Source: DATGKG01 sp963851325 (lineage in GTDB: Bacteria > Desulfobacterota > Binatia > Binatales > Binataceae). From it: a stretch of 64,000 nt of DNA. The position numbers were made by a program, and so were the translations under genes. Numbering within the stretch: the first letter of the stretch is position 1; every line of letters starts with the position of its first letter. Location: the NCBI GenBank assembly GCA_963851325.1, contig CAWKOR010000001.1, positions 1,240,001 through 1,304,000 on the forward strand, in the 5' to 3' direction. The notes under the pieces were generated by a model, which was not told the origin of the DNA, did no database searches, and saw only the letters and a program-made list of their open reading frames with translations. Positions 51,585 to 60,469 of the stretch are shown here, piece after piece.

Positions 51585-52865
51585 TTAGTGGCCGGCTTTC
51601 ACCATCGCATCGGTGGTGAAGAATTCGCGATCCACCGCGCCCATGTTGATGTACCAGCACTCGCGCTCAGGCGTATCCGAGCTCGGCAGGTAGCAGGTCG
51701 TGACCTGTCCGGTCTGCACATCGATACTCGATGACGCGAGAACGAACTCACGCTCGAAGGGGTAGATGGCAACCTTCGCATCGGGTACCGGACGATCGCG
51801 ATAAGTCGAATCATAAATCTGCGTCTTCCACAGCTCGCCCTTGCGATCGTAGCTGTCAACATACGGATTGAACCACAGCTCGCCGTCGATATAGACGATG
51901 GTCTTGGACTGCAGGATCTGCGAGGTCATCTCGGGCCGGGGCGTCACCTCGATGAGGTAAAGATGGCGCATCTCCCAGTCCTCATTGCATGCGGTGCTTT
52001 GGCCGTCGGTTGGACATGGTCGCGCGGGCGAAGTCTTCGCGTGGACGATGCCGAGCATGTTGCGCTCGCCCAGAAATTTGTAGTTGTACTCCTGCGGCTT
52101 GGCAGCAAATCCGCCCGCGTGATCCGGGTCCCAGGTCGTTAGCCCCGGCGAGGAACTCAGGATCGTTTCGTTGACCCGCCGCACCCGGCGCGTGGTGTTG
52201 AGGAACGCCCACGCATCGTCGCCGCGAGCCGGATCCCAATAGCGAAAGCGGATGCCGCCGCTGCCGCGTCCTTCGGCCGGCGCGATCACCGGATACGCTC
52301 CGGCGCGCCACCAGATGTTGGTCTTCTTGAAGTCGGGATCGGCCGGCAGCGGGTCGACCTCGGTCCGTCCGATTTCATAGTAGCCGCCGAAGTGGCCGAT
52401 TTCAGATTGGTTCTCGAGTTTCTGCGCACCGCCCGGATTGAACTGCGTCACCTGACATTCGAAGAAGCGCAGATCGAAGTCGTCGGTGGCGATGGGCTTG
52501 AAATTGGCGTTCCACATGATCTTGGTTGCGACGTATGGATCATTCGGGTCCAGCAGCGGAAACGGCTGTCCCGCTACATAGCCGAGCACGTCGCGATGAT
52601 TATCCGAGAGCCGCACCTGGGCGGAATATTGCTCGGTGGCGATCTTGAATGGCGGCGGCCACTCGACCCGCTTGGGCGAAACGATCTCCATCCCCATCCC
52701 CTTGGTGACCGCGAAGTAGGTTCCCGGGCTCACCAGATCCTTCACCAGCGCCGCGTTTTGAATCGAGATATGGTCGCCGGGCTTTACCTGCGCATGCGCG
52801 ATCGCGGCGAACGAAAAAATAACCAGCGCGCACACAGTGGCGCGCGCCGCCATGGTTTTGATCAT
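51585..52865 (-). CDS. DUF1329 exported protein
   Basis: 426 residues with a signal peptide (MIKTMAARATVCALVIFSFA, cleavage after AHA). The DUF1329 pattern is seen: GTYFAVTKGMGMEIVSPKR, YNYKFLGERNMLGIVHA, MRHLYLIEVTPRPE, and the C-terminal YIDGELWFNPYVDSYDRKGELW. DUF1329 proteins are outer-membrane-associated lipid-binding-like proteins often found beside hydrophobic-compound uptake genes. It is monocistronic here. The ATG codes for MIKTMAARA; an internal ATG four codons on is an alternative. Confidence 0.9.
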   Translation of the reverse strand: MIKTMAARATVCALVIFSFAAIAHAQVKPGDHISIQNAALVKDLVSPGTYFAVTKGMGMEIVSPKRVEWPPPFKIATEQYSAQVRLSDNHRDVLGYVAGQPFPLLDPNDPYVATKIMWNANFKPIATDDFDLRFFECQVTQFNPGGAQKLENQSEIGHFGGYYEIGRTEVDPLPADPDFKKTNIWWRAGAYPVIAPAEGRGSGGIRFRYWDPARGDDAWAFLNTTRRVRRVNETILSSSPGLTTWDPDHAGGFAAKPQEYNYKFLGERNMLGIVHAKTSPARPCPTDGQSTACNEDWEMRHLYLIEVTPRPEMTSQILQSKTIVYIDGELWFNPYVDSYDRKGELWKTQIYDSTYRDRPVPDAKVAIYPFEREFVLASSSIDVQTGQVTTCYLPSSDTPERECWYINMGAVDREFFTTDAMVKAGH

Positions 52866-52939
52866 TTTGAACGAAGCCTCCCGAGAACCAAGCTAGTTTC
52901 TAACAATCATTAGGGAGGCACGCAACGGAGTGCGGAAAA

Positions 52940-53149
52940 TCAGCTCTCGCGATCGAAACAACCGCGCTCCGCTCCGCATGAATCGGTGTCGGCAGGCATC
53001 GCATCCGGGCCAAATGGTCGCTGCGTCTTGAGGCAGGTGTAGCATGCCGTGGTGCTATCGGGATCGAACATCCGCTCCCCGTCGGGAGTTCTGAAGTAAG
53101 CAGTCTTGGTTCGGAGATAGAGGCAGAATTGACGCTTTGCTGCGGCCAT
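52940..53149 (-). CDS. Small Cys-containing protein at the end of the aldehyde oxidoreductase operon
   Basis: 69 residues: MAAAKRQFCLYLRTKTAYF, TPDGERMFDPDSTTACYTCLKTQRPFGPD, and a Cys-rich end (DSCGAERGCFDRES). The CYTC and CGAERGC pairs suggest a metal or redox site. The ATG is two bases after the stop of the FAD-subunit gene, so translation is coupled. No family is recognised, but conserved operon-end position and composition argue that it is real. Confidence 0.65.
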   Translation of the reverse strand: MAAAKRQFCLYLRTKTAYFRTPDGERMFDPDSTTACYTCLKTQRPFGPDAMPADTDSCGAERGCFDRES

Positions 53150-53151
53150 CG

Positions 53152-54144
53152 CTATGCCTCCGCGATTCCGCCCGCGCGCAAAATCGCGCGGCGCACCATT
53201 ACCTTTGCGATCGTGACTTTGTAAGCATTGTCGGACATCGGTTGCGCATCCTTCAATGCAAGGTCGCCGGCAGCCCTCGCACGTGCGACATCAAGCAGCG
53301 CGCCTTTGAGAGCGGCCTCGGCCTTCGGCACTCGCCACGGAATCGGCGCAACCGCGCCCAGCACGAGGCCTGCATCGCGGATGGACCTGGAATCTGGCGC
53401 GCTCACCAGCACAGCCGCGACGCTGACCAGCGGCCAATCGAAACTTTGCTTCTCGCGCGCCTCAAGGTAGGTGCTGCGGGTTCCCGGCGCGGGCGGCGGA
53501 ACGATCACTTCGACTATCACCTCGCCCGGCCGCAGCGAATTTTCGCGCGTCACATCGATGCTGGGAAGGGTGAAGAACTTCTCCAACTCAACCGTGCGCT
53601 CGCCCGAAGGCCCCACGATTCGTGCCCGCCCATTCATCGCGATCAACGCGGGCGCAAGATTCGACGGATGCACGATGAAGGAGGGCCCGCCGCCGAGGAT
53701 CGCGTTGTACCGATTCAGCCCGACCATCGAGTAGCATCTGTCGCCGCCCTTCTTGAGGCAGCGCACGTCGGGATTGCGGAAGTACCAGCAGCGCGGACGC
53801 TGCAGGAGATTGCCCCCGACCGTGCCGAGGTTGCGAATTTGCGGCGTTGCGGCTTCAGCGGCAGCCTCCGCGATCGCGGTGTACTGGTCGAGAATCGCCG
53901 GATGGTTGGCGACGTCATGCAGTTTGGTAAGCGCGCCAAGCCGCAGACCATTCTTCGGGTCAGCCTGGATTCCGTCGAGCTCCTTCAGGCCTTTCAGATT
54001 GACCAGCGTCGCCGGCGCGAGGAGATTCAGCTTCATCAAATCGACCACGTCGACGCCGCCGGCGATTGCAACGTGATCCTTCTGCGCCAGCAGGCGCGAG
54101 GCGTGCGCGAGGTCGCTCGGCGCAACCATCTCGAACTTGTTCAC
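53152..54144 (-). CDS. FAD-binding subunit of a periplasmic aldehyde oxidoreductase (PaoB-like)
   Basis: 330 residues of the CO-dehydrogenase/xanthine-dehydrogenase FAD subunit family: FAD motif HVAIAGGVDVVDLMKL and RNLGTVGGNLLQRPRC. Unlike typical members it carries CWYFRNPDVRCLKKGGDRC between residues 116 and 140; in E. coli PaoB a comparable cysteine-rich insert binds an extra [4Fe-4S] cluster. It transfers electrons from the Fe-S subunit. Its start overlaps the molybdenum-subunit stop by four bases, and it precedes a small Cys protein. Confidence 0.88.
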   Translation of the reverse strand: MNKFEMVAPSDLAHASRLLAQKDHVAIAGGVDVVDLMKLNLLAPATLVNLKGLKELDGIQADPKNGLRLGALTKLHDVANHPAILDQYTAIAEAAAEAATPQIRNLGTVGGNLLQRPRCWYFRNPDVRCLKKGGDRCYSMVGLNRYNAILGGGPSFIVHPSNLAPALIAMNGRARIVGPSGERTVELEKFFTLPSIDVTRENSLRPGEVIVEVIVPPPAPGTRSTYLEAREKQSFDWPLVSVAAVLVSAPDSRSIRDAGLVLGAVAPIPWRVPKAEAALKGALLDVARARAAGDLALKDAQPMSDNAYKVTIAKVMVRRAILRAGGIAEA

Positions 54145-56345
54145 CCGTGCCCCTCCAGCGCCGCGAGCACTCGGTCAGGTGTCATCGGAAGATCGCGCAC
54201 CGGCGCGCCGATCGCATCGGACACGGCGCATCCGATTGCCGCCGCGCTCGCGACATGCGAAGCCTCGCCGAGTCCGAGCACGCCGGTGTTGGTAATGCCG
54301 TTGGCAACCTCGACGAACATCACCTTGATGTCGGGGACATCGAGCGGTCCGACCATTTTGTAATCGTCCATGTTCGGATTCATCATGATGCCGAGCGCAG
54401 GATCGAGCCGACGCGCTTCGAACAGCGCGAAGCCAACTCCCATCAGCACCCCGCCGTTCACCTGGCTGCGCGCCGTCAGCGGATCGATGATGCGTCCGGC
54501 GTCGTGGACCGCGACCACTTCGAGCACCCGCACGATGCCGGTTTCAGTGTCGACCTCGACCTCGGCGAACTGGCATCCCGCCTGATCGTGGCGAAAGCCC
54601 TCGTAATTCGTCACCCGCTCGCCCTGCGCGGAGATCGAATCGCCGGACATTCGTTTGCACACGTCTTCAAAAGCGACTTTGCGTGTGGGCTCGAAGCGCA
54701 CCTGAACCACGCCGTCGCGGATTTCCAGGTCGCCAGGTTCGGCGCCAATCATTGGCGCGGCAATGCGCAGCAGCTTCTGCTTCAGATGCGAGGCCGCCTG
54801 ACGCACTGCGGGCGTATTCGACGGCGCGGTCATGCTGCCGCCCGAGGGAACCGAAAACAGATAGCGCGTATCGCCGATCTCGCACGCGACGCGCGACAGC
54901 GGCAGCCCCATTTCCTCCGCCGCCACCATCGCCAGCACAGTGCGGGTGCCGGTGCCGATGTCCTGGGTGCCGACCCGCACCTCCACCCGCCCATCGCGAT
55001 GCGCGATCGCCTGCGCCTCGGGACCTGAAACGCCCAGTGCATGCCACGCGGCGCCCGCCACCCCAATCCCGCGTCGCATCGCCCCGCTTTTTTTTGGCGC
55101 GCGCGATTTCTCGTCCCACCCGAATGCTTTCGCGCCAAGATCGAATTCCACCGCGCGCACCGGGTGGTCACTGTTGCGGCGGCGAAATTCGAGGCGATCG
55201 AGTCTGAGCTTATGCGCCATCTCGTCCATCGCGAGTTCCAGCGCGAAGCATCCCTGCGGCCAGCCGGGCGCGCGCATCGGCGCCGACGGCCCGGTATTCA
55301 TGAAGACGTTGCGTTCCTCGCTGCGGAAGTTGGGGCATCGATAAACGCTCGCGAAGGGGCCGCTGCTTCCTGATCCCGCGCCGATACCGCCGCTGCCGTG
55401 CTGGATCACGTCGATCGCGGTAAGCTTGCCGGCCTGGTCGGCGGCCATTTTGACTTTCTGCACCGAGTTGGGGCGATTGCCGGTCGCGAGATGCTCTTCT
55501 CTGCGCGACAGCATCAACTTGACCGGCGCGCCTGCCGCCTTGGCGAGCCGGCATGCGAGGATCACCTCGCGACCGGCGCCGAATTTCGAGCCGAAGCCAC
55601 CGCCAAGAAATTCGGTTATCACGCGAACGTTGTCGCCCGGCAGCTTGAAGTAAACCGAAAGATCGTCGCGCACCGCGAAGATGCCCTGCGTCGACGTCCA
55701 CACTGTCAGCTTGTCACCGTCCCAGCTCGCGACGCTGCCGTGCGATTCCAGCGAGACATGGGTCTGCACCGGCGTGGTGTAGGTCGCCTCGTGCGTCGCC
55801 GCGGCGCCGGCAAAGCCCGTCGCAACATCGCCGACGCTAGACTGCCGAGCCTTGGCGAGGTTGGATCCGTTCTCGAACACCGCGGGCGCGCCGGAGGCCA
55901 TCGCAACATCGAGGTCGGCGACAAACGGAAGCGGTTGGTACTCAACTTTGATAAGGGCGACCGCGTCGTTGGCGATATCCGACGAGCTCGCTGCGACGGC
56001 CACGACTTCCTGGCCGGCGAAACGGACCAGGTCGTCGTCGGCGTTGATCACCGCGCGAACGCCATTGAGGTGCTTCGCCCGCGAGCTGTCAATGCTTTTG
56101 ATGCGCGCGTGAGGATACGGGCTGCGCAAAATCGCGCCATAGAGCATCCCGGGCAGCGCGATGTCATAGCTGTAGCGCGCCGCGCCCGTCGCCTTGAGCG
56201 GACCGTCGACGCGCGGCGTAGGCTGGCCCACAATTTCGAGCTTGTCGCCCCATTGCCACGGCGTCGGCTCATCATCGGGAATGACGACTACCACGTCCCG
56301 GAGATGCCCTTCGTAGCCGAGGTTGAGGGTGACTCGCCGCGACAT
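54141..56345 (-). CDS. Molybdenum cofactor-binding subunit of a periplasmic aldehyde oxidoreductase (PaoC-like)
   Basis: 734 residues, close to PaoC (732). MoCo-binding features are visible: TEFLGGGFGSKFGAG, MRAPGWPQGCFALELAMDEM, GTQDIGTGTRTVLAMVAAEE, and catalytic Glu in LGEASHVASAAAIG (E694, PaoC E692). It oxidises aldehydes to acids at the molybdenum. The gene is second in the operon, between Fe-S and FAD subunits, an order different from E. coli paoA-B-C. GTG/ATG start MSRRVTLNLG is four bases after the Fe-S subunit stop. Confidence 0.92.
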   Translation of the reverse strand: MSRRVTLNLGYEGHLRDVVVVIPDDEPTPWQWGDKLEIVGQPTPRVDGPLKATGAARYSYDIALPGMLYGAILRSPYPHARIKSIDSSRAKHLNGVRAVINADDDLVRFAGQEVVAVAASSSDIANDAVALIKVEYQPLPFVADLDVAMASGAPAVFENGSNLAKARQSSVGDVATGFAGAAATHEATYTTPVQTHVSLESHGSVASWDGDKLTVWTSTQGIFAVRDDLSVYFKLPGDNVRVITEFLGGGFGSKFGAGREVILACRLAKAAGAPVKLMLSRREEHLATGNRPNSVQKVKMAADQAGKLTAIDVIQHGSGGIGAGSGSSGPFASVYRCPNFRSEERNVFMNTGPSAPMRAPGWPQGCFALELAMDEMAHKLRLDRLEFRRRNSDHPVRAVEFDLGAKAFGWDEKSRAPKKSGAMRRGIGVAGAAWHALGVSGPEAQAIAHRDGRVEVRVGTQDIGTGTRTVLAMVAAEEMGLPLSRVACEIGDTRYLFSVPSGGSMTAPSNTPAVRQAASHLKQKLLRIAAPMIGAEPGDLEIRDGVVQVRFEPTRKVAFEDVCKRMSGDSISAQGERVTNYEGFRHDQAGCQFAEVEVDTETGIVRVLEVVAVHDAGRIIDPLTARSQVNGGVLMGVGFALFEARRLDPALGIMMNPNMDDYKMVGPLDVPDIKVMFVEVANGITNTGVLGLGEASHVASAAAIGCAVSDAIGAPVRDLPMTPDRVLAALEGHG

Positions 56346-56348
56346 CGC

Positions 56349-56990
56349 CTACGCCCTCGCCTTGGAGGTACTGGCCGCGCTCAGCGCCGCTTCGAACACG
56401 TGCGTATAGGTGCCGCATCGGCAGATGTTTCCCGCCGTCGCATGCCGAACTTCGTCGCGGCTCGGATTCGGATTGGCGGCAAGCGCAGCGGCGACCGACA
56501 TCACCATTCCCGGCGTGCAGAAGCCGCATTGCAGCGCATCATGCTCAACGAATGCGCCTTGCACCGGATGCAGCTTGGCAGGATTGCCGAGGCCTTCGAT
56601 CGTGGTGATCTGGTGACCTCGCGCGTCGACGGCGAGCATCATGCACGATGTAACCGGTCTGCCATCGAGATGAACCGTGCATGCGCCACACGCGCCGCGA
56701 TCGCATACCAGCTTGGTGCCGGTCATCCCGAGATGCTCGCGCAATGCACGCAGCAACGTGACTCGCGGCTCGATCGCGAGGCGATGAGTTTCGCCGTTGA
56801 TCTGCAGCTCGATTGCCTGCGCGCCGGGGCCGAGGCGTTCCGCGATTCCTTCGTTGTTCGCGGCATCCTCAGCTTCAACCTGCGGGACTCCGACGAGACT
56901 GGCGGCAGCGGCAACCGCGCCCGCACCCTTGATGAAGGACCGCCGGCTTATCGCCGGATCGATCGGCTGCTTGTTGCGCTCGTCGCTCAT
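56349..56990 (-). CDS. 2Fe-2S subunit of a periplasmic aldehyde oxidoreductase (PaoA-like)
   Basis: 213 residues with a Tat signal peptide ISRRSFIKGAGAVAAAASLVG at the start, so the folded complex is exported. Two 2Fe-2S sites are seen: the plant-ferredoxin-type CDRGACGACTVHLDGRPVTSC and the alpha-helical type CGFCTPGMVM then NICRCGTY. It carries electrons from the molybdenum site to FAD. Its ATG overlaps the stop of the upstream membrane protein (ATGA). Confidence 0.93.
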   Translation of the reverse strand: MSDERNKQPIDPAISRRSFIKGAGAVAAAASLVGVPQVEAEDAANNEGIAERLGPGAQAIELQINGETHRLAIEPRVTLLRALREHLGMTGTKLVCDRGACGACTVHLDGRPVTSCMMLAVDARGHQITTIEGLGNPAKLHPVQGAFVEHDALQCGFCTPGMVMSVAAALAANPNPSRDEVRHATAGNICRCGTYTHVFEAALSAASTSKARA

Positions 56991-57526
56991 GGCAGCGGCG
57001 CCTCGCGGTGCTCGACGGCAGGGTCGGATTTTTCGAAACTCATGAGTATCACCGTGGCGATGGCGAAGAGCGCGAGACCGGCCAGCGTCGCAACCGCGAC
57101 GCTCTTCAAAAAGTAGACGCTGCCCATCACGATCTTGTCAAGAATGTTTCCCACCCCGTAATCCGCGATTGCTTGCAGAAAGTTGCGAATCCGCGCGCTG
57201 TGCGCGTCCCATCCGAGCCGCGCCAGCGATGCGACTGCGCGAAAAAGCGGGATCACGATGATCGCGGATGCCGCCAACGACGCAGTCATCGCGCGCCGGC
57301 GCAGGTCCGCATCGTCCAGCATTCGCGCGGCGCATCGAATCGCGATCAACATTCCGAGCGCGGTTGCCGATACCTCCATCATCGCGAACTGATGCAGGTC
57401 CCACCAGGCGCCGACGCGCGGATTGAAGCGCCGAATTATCAGGTGGCCGCCGCTCGCGTAAATCAGCGTCGAGAGAACTCCCACGACCATCGCAAGTACC
57501 GTCAGCCATCGGAAGATTCTGCGCAT
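56987..57526 (-). CDS. Membrane protein upstream of the PaoABC-like operon
   Basis: About 179 residues, four or five hydrophobic segments (IFRWLTVLAMVVGVLSTLIYA, LHQFAMMEVSATALGMLIAI, and two further helices). No recognised family. Histidines H34 and H55-like positions near helix ends could be ligands, but this is speculation. Its stop overlaps the Fe-S subunit start, so it is part of that operon and may anchor or connect the oxidoreductase to the membrane. An upstream ATG at 57547 is possible; 57526 removes an Arg-rich stretch. Confidence 0.7.
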   Translation of the reverse strand: MRRIFRWLTVLAMVVGVLSTLIYASGGHLIIRRFNPRVGAWWDLHQFAMMEVSATALGMLIAIRCAARMLDDADLRRRAMTASLAASAIIVIPLFRAVASLARLGWDAHSARIRNFLQAIADYGVGNILDKIVMGSVYFLKSVAVATLAGLALFAIATVILMSFEKSDPAVEHREAPLP

Positions 57527-57554
57527 GCGGCGATCGCGGGATGCCACTGTTGCC

Positions 57555-58043
57555 TCAGCCGATGTCCCGCAGCGCGACCCCGAGGCCGCTGCGCGTCAAA
57601 CCCAGCGACAGATACACGATGATGAGCACCAGGGTGCCGACGGTCAGGCCGACCGCGCGAAACCGCGCCATCAGGGGAGCCACCAGCGCATCGGGCCCCG
57701 CCGCCGAATGCCGCCAGATGCGCGCGCCGACGCTCCCGTATTGGTAGAGCGCCAGCCCGATGACGATCACGACGAGTATCAGTTTGATGGCGAGCAACGG
57801 CGTCACGCCACCCATGTACATCACGTTGAGCAGGCCGGTCGCGACCAGGATCGCGAGCGCCGTCAGAACGATGCCGCCGAGCCGCCGAATGATGCGGCGC
57901 GCCACTTTGACGCGATTTGTGACATCCAGTTCCTGCGCGAGGATCGGCGTCAGCGCGAAGGTGCTGAACAGCGAGCCGCCCAGCGCGACGATGACCGAGG
58001 TGACATGGACGAAGAGCACCAGCATCCGCCACGAAAACAACAT
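57555..58043 (-). CDS. CopD/DUF-like four-helix membrane protein
   Basis: About 162 residues with four transmembrane helices: MLFSWRMLVLFVHVTSVIVALGGSLFSTF, GGIVLTALAILVATGLLNVM, LLAIKLILVVIVIGLALYQY and a last one. The first helix carries a His in LFVHVTSV and a conserved Gly-rich pattern as in CopD/DUF4149 proteins. It is seven bases before the next membrane-protein gene and belongs to the same transcriptional unit as the aldehyde oxidoreductase. Confidence 0.65.
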   Translation of the reverse strand: MLFSWRMLVLFVHVTSVIVALGGSLFSTFALTPILAQELDVTNRVKVARRIIRRLGGIVLTALAILVATGLLNVMYMGGVTPLLAIKLILVVIVIGLALYQYGSVGARIWRHSAAGPDALVAPLMARFRAVGLTVGTLVLIIVYLSLGLTRSGLGVALRDIG

Positions 58044-58086
58044 GATGAGACTACTACGTGCGCGCGATGCGCTCGGCAATACGGCG

Positions 58087-59199
58087 TCATGCGGTCGTCG
58101 TGCGGAAGTTGCGCCGGTAGGTGAGAAAATTTCCAGTCACCCGCGCGCCCAGGCTCTCGGCGGTTCGGCGCGAGGCCCAGTTGTCGTCGAGCACCAGCGT
58201 GTAGCCGGCGTATTGCATCCCCTGGCGCTGCATCTCGATAAATGATCGCGCCGCCATCGCGCGCGCGACGCCGCGTCCCTGCGCCTCATCGATGACGCCG
58301 ATGTTGATGAGCGCGCCACGAGTGCCGCCACCGTGGTCGGGAGGCAGCTTCACCCCGCGCTTGAGCGACGCCAGCGCCTCGCTGAAATCGGGAACGCAGA
58401 ACACCGCACCGACCACGCGCCGATCGATCATCGCGATCATCGAAAGATCCGCCACCGGCGTTTCCCATAGCGACGTCAGCATCGGACGCACCTCGGCGTT
58501 GGTGACCGGGTTCCATCCCCAATGCTTCCGAAATGCGATGTTGGTGACGCCGGTCCACGCATCCACCGCGGCGAGGAAGCCGAACTCGCGCCAACTGCGA
58601 AGCTGAATTCCACCGCGATTGGCGGCATCGAGCATGCCGTGGTAGCGCGCAATAATCTCGGGGGTCAGACGCGCGGTATAGTCGATCTGGCCGCGCTCGG
58701 TCTCAAACCCGGCATTTTTCAGATAGCGATGATAGTAGGCGGGATTGGCGCGCAGCAGAAAAGACGGAAATGCGCCGTAGTTGTCGATCGCGTAGGGGTA
58801 ATCGAGAAACGCGGCGAAGCCACTGCGCACCGCTTCCATCGCGCGCGTGCGCAACCATTCGGCGGCGGCCTCCAGCAGCATCGCCGCGGCTTCATCTTCA
58901 TCGGGCAGCGCCTCGAAATGGATCAGCTGCCCAAGCTTTTCCTTCCAATGATCGTTGTATCGCAGATTGATCACGGCGCTGACGCGCGCCACGCTTTTGC
59001 CGTCGCGGCGTGCCACGAAGGGCTCGATCTCGAGGAACGGGCTGAGTGGGCTTCGATGCGAGAGCAAGTCGACTTCGTTCTGAATGTCGGGCGGCCACCA
59101 TGCCTTTCGTTCCGCATAGACCAGGAAGGGCAGCCGCGCGAAATCCTCCATCTCGGCGCGGCGGCGAGGGTTTTCTATGCTGACGCGTCCGGGACCCAT
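58087..59199 (-). CDS. GNAT-family N-acetyltransferase-like protein
   Basis: 370 residues. The C-terminal third has the GNAT acetyl-CoA-binding pattern VIDEAQGRGVARAMAARSF with R/Q-x-x-G-x-A, preceded by beta-strand MIDRRVVGAVFCVPDFS. The N-terminal half (FVYAERKAWWPPD then FEALPDEDEAAAML) is of a type seen in large GNAT-like proteins of delta-proteobacteria without assigned substrate. ATG at 59199 is used. It is about 45 bases upstream of the CopD-like membrane gene and may start the operon. Confidence 0.82.
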   Translation of the reverse strand: MGPGRVSIENPRRRAEMEDFARLPFLVYAERKAWWPPDIQNEVDLLSHRSPLSPFLEIEPFVARRDGKSVARVSAVINLRYNDHWKEKLGQLIHFEALPDEDEAAAMLLEAAAEWLRTRAMEAVRSGFAAFLDYPYAIDNYGAFPSFLLRANPAYYHRYLKNAGFETERGQIDYTARLTPEIIARYHGMLDAANRGGIQLRSWREFGFLAAVDAWTGVTNIAFRKHWGWNPVTNAEVRPMLTSLWETPVADLSMIAMIDRRVVGAVFCVPDFSEALASLKRGVKLPPDHGGGTRGALINIGVIDEAQGRGVARAMAARSFIEMQRQGMQYAGYTLVLDDNWASRRTAESLGARVTGNFLTYRRNFRTTTA

Positions 59200-59324
59200 C
59201 GGTCGAAATACCTACTCCAGGGGCGATGCGGCGAAAAGCTCGGCTGCGGAACCGAACCGCTCTTCCATTCATTTACAGCTTCAGATGTGAAGCGTGCTAC
59301 ACCCTCCTCGATGCGTGCCGAAGG

Positions 59325-60263
59325 ATGCTGATCGTACTCATCGCCCTGCTGATGCTCGCGGCGCCGGTGCGCACCCACGCCGCGCCGCTGGAGGGTTCAA
59401 CGCTGCACCAGGGAGGCGCCGGCATCGAGGTCAGCTTCGCCGAGGGCGAGTACAGCCTTTCGCGCGCCTCGATGCTCGACTGGATTTCCGAATCGGCGCG
59501 CGCGGTCACCGAATACTATGGCCGGTTCCCGGTGCGGCAGCTTCGCGTGGTCGTCGTGCCGCTCGATCGCGGCAAGGGCGTGGTGTTCGGACGCACCTTC
59601 GTGCCCGGCCCGGTTCCTGTAATCCGCGTGATGCTGGGACGCGTCGCATCCGAGGCTGACCTGCGCGCCGATTGGGTAATGACGCATGAGATGGTTCATT
59701 TGGCATTTCCGTCGGTACCCGAACAGCATCATTGGATCGAGGAGGGAATCGCAACCTACGTGGAGCCGATCGCACGCGCGCAAATCGGCAACCTCGCCGC
59801 CGCCAAAGTCTGGCGCGATATGCTCGACGGCATGCCACATGGCCTTCCCGCGGCCGGCGATCAAGGTCTCGACAACACTCACACGTGGGGCCGAACCTAT
59901 TGGGGCGGCGCGTTATTCTGCCTGCTCGCGGATGTCGAGATTCATCGGCGCACTCACGACAAGTTCGGATTGCAGGATGCCCTACGCGCGATCGCAACAT
60001 CCGGCAACCTGCTGGAAGACTGGCCGCTGACCCGCGCGCTGAAGGTTGGCGATGACGCGATCGGCGTTCCGGTTCTGCTCGAACTGTACGGCAAGATGAA
60101 GGACGTGCCGTTTGATCCGAATCTTCCCCGATTGTGGAAGAATCTTGGCGTCAAAATTGCCGGCGATTCGGTGGCCTTCGATCCGAGTGCGCCGCTGGCA
60201 GCGATCGTAACTTCGATCATGAAGCCTCGCGCGGATCCTCCGACCTGCGCAAAGGAGCATTGA
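59325..60263 (+). CDS. Exported gluzincin-type metallopeptidase-like protein
   Basis: About 312 residues from ATG 59325 (signal peptide MLIVLIALLMLAAPVRTHAA). The zinc motif is THEMVHLAF (HExxH, 121-125), with the glutamate in HHWIEEGIATYVEPIA about 14 residues later, matching the HExxH...E gluzincin layout of M1/M61-type peptidases. The C-terminal half (NTHTWGRTYWGGALFCLLADVEI, then LRAIATSGN) resembles the helical part of M61-like enzymes. It acts in the periplasm or outside the cell; substrate unknown. An upstream open frame starts at 59226 but lacks a signal. Confidence 0.78.
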   Translation: MLIVLIALLMLAAPVRTHAAPLEGSTLHQGGAGIEVSFAEGEYSLSRASMLDWISESARAVTEYYGRFPVRQLRVVVVPLDRGKGVVFGRTFVPGPVPVIRVMLGRVASEADLRADWVMTHEMVHLAFPSVPEQHHWIEEGIATYVEPIARAQIGNLAAAKVWRDMLDGMPHGLPAAGDQGLDNTHTWGRTYWGGALFCLLADVEIHRRTHDKFGLQDALRAIATSGNLLEDWPLTRALKVGDDAIGVPVLLELYGKMKDVPFDPNLPRLWKNLGVKIAGDSVAFDPSAPLAAIVTSIMKPRADPPTCAKEH

Positions 60264-60469
60264 ACATCATGCATAGAAGGTTCATCGAGCGGTCCACTTC
60301 GCACTGCGGATGACATACCGGCTGCGATAGCTCGCGCCGCTGATGCCCGCTCCGATGCCCTCGCGAGCCTGCGATGCATAACCCTCGCCCTAACAATGAT
60401 GGCTGCCTAACCCGAGTGTCTACGCAATCGGGGCAACCTCACAAGTCCCGCCTACTCATCGAATCCTAA

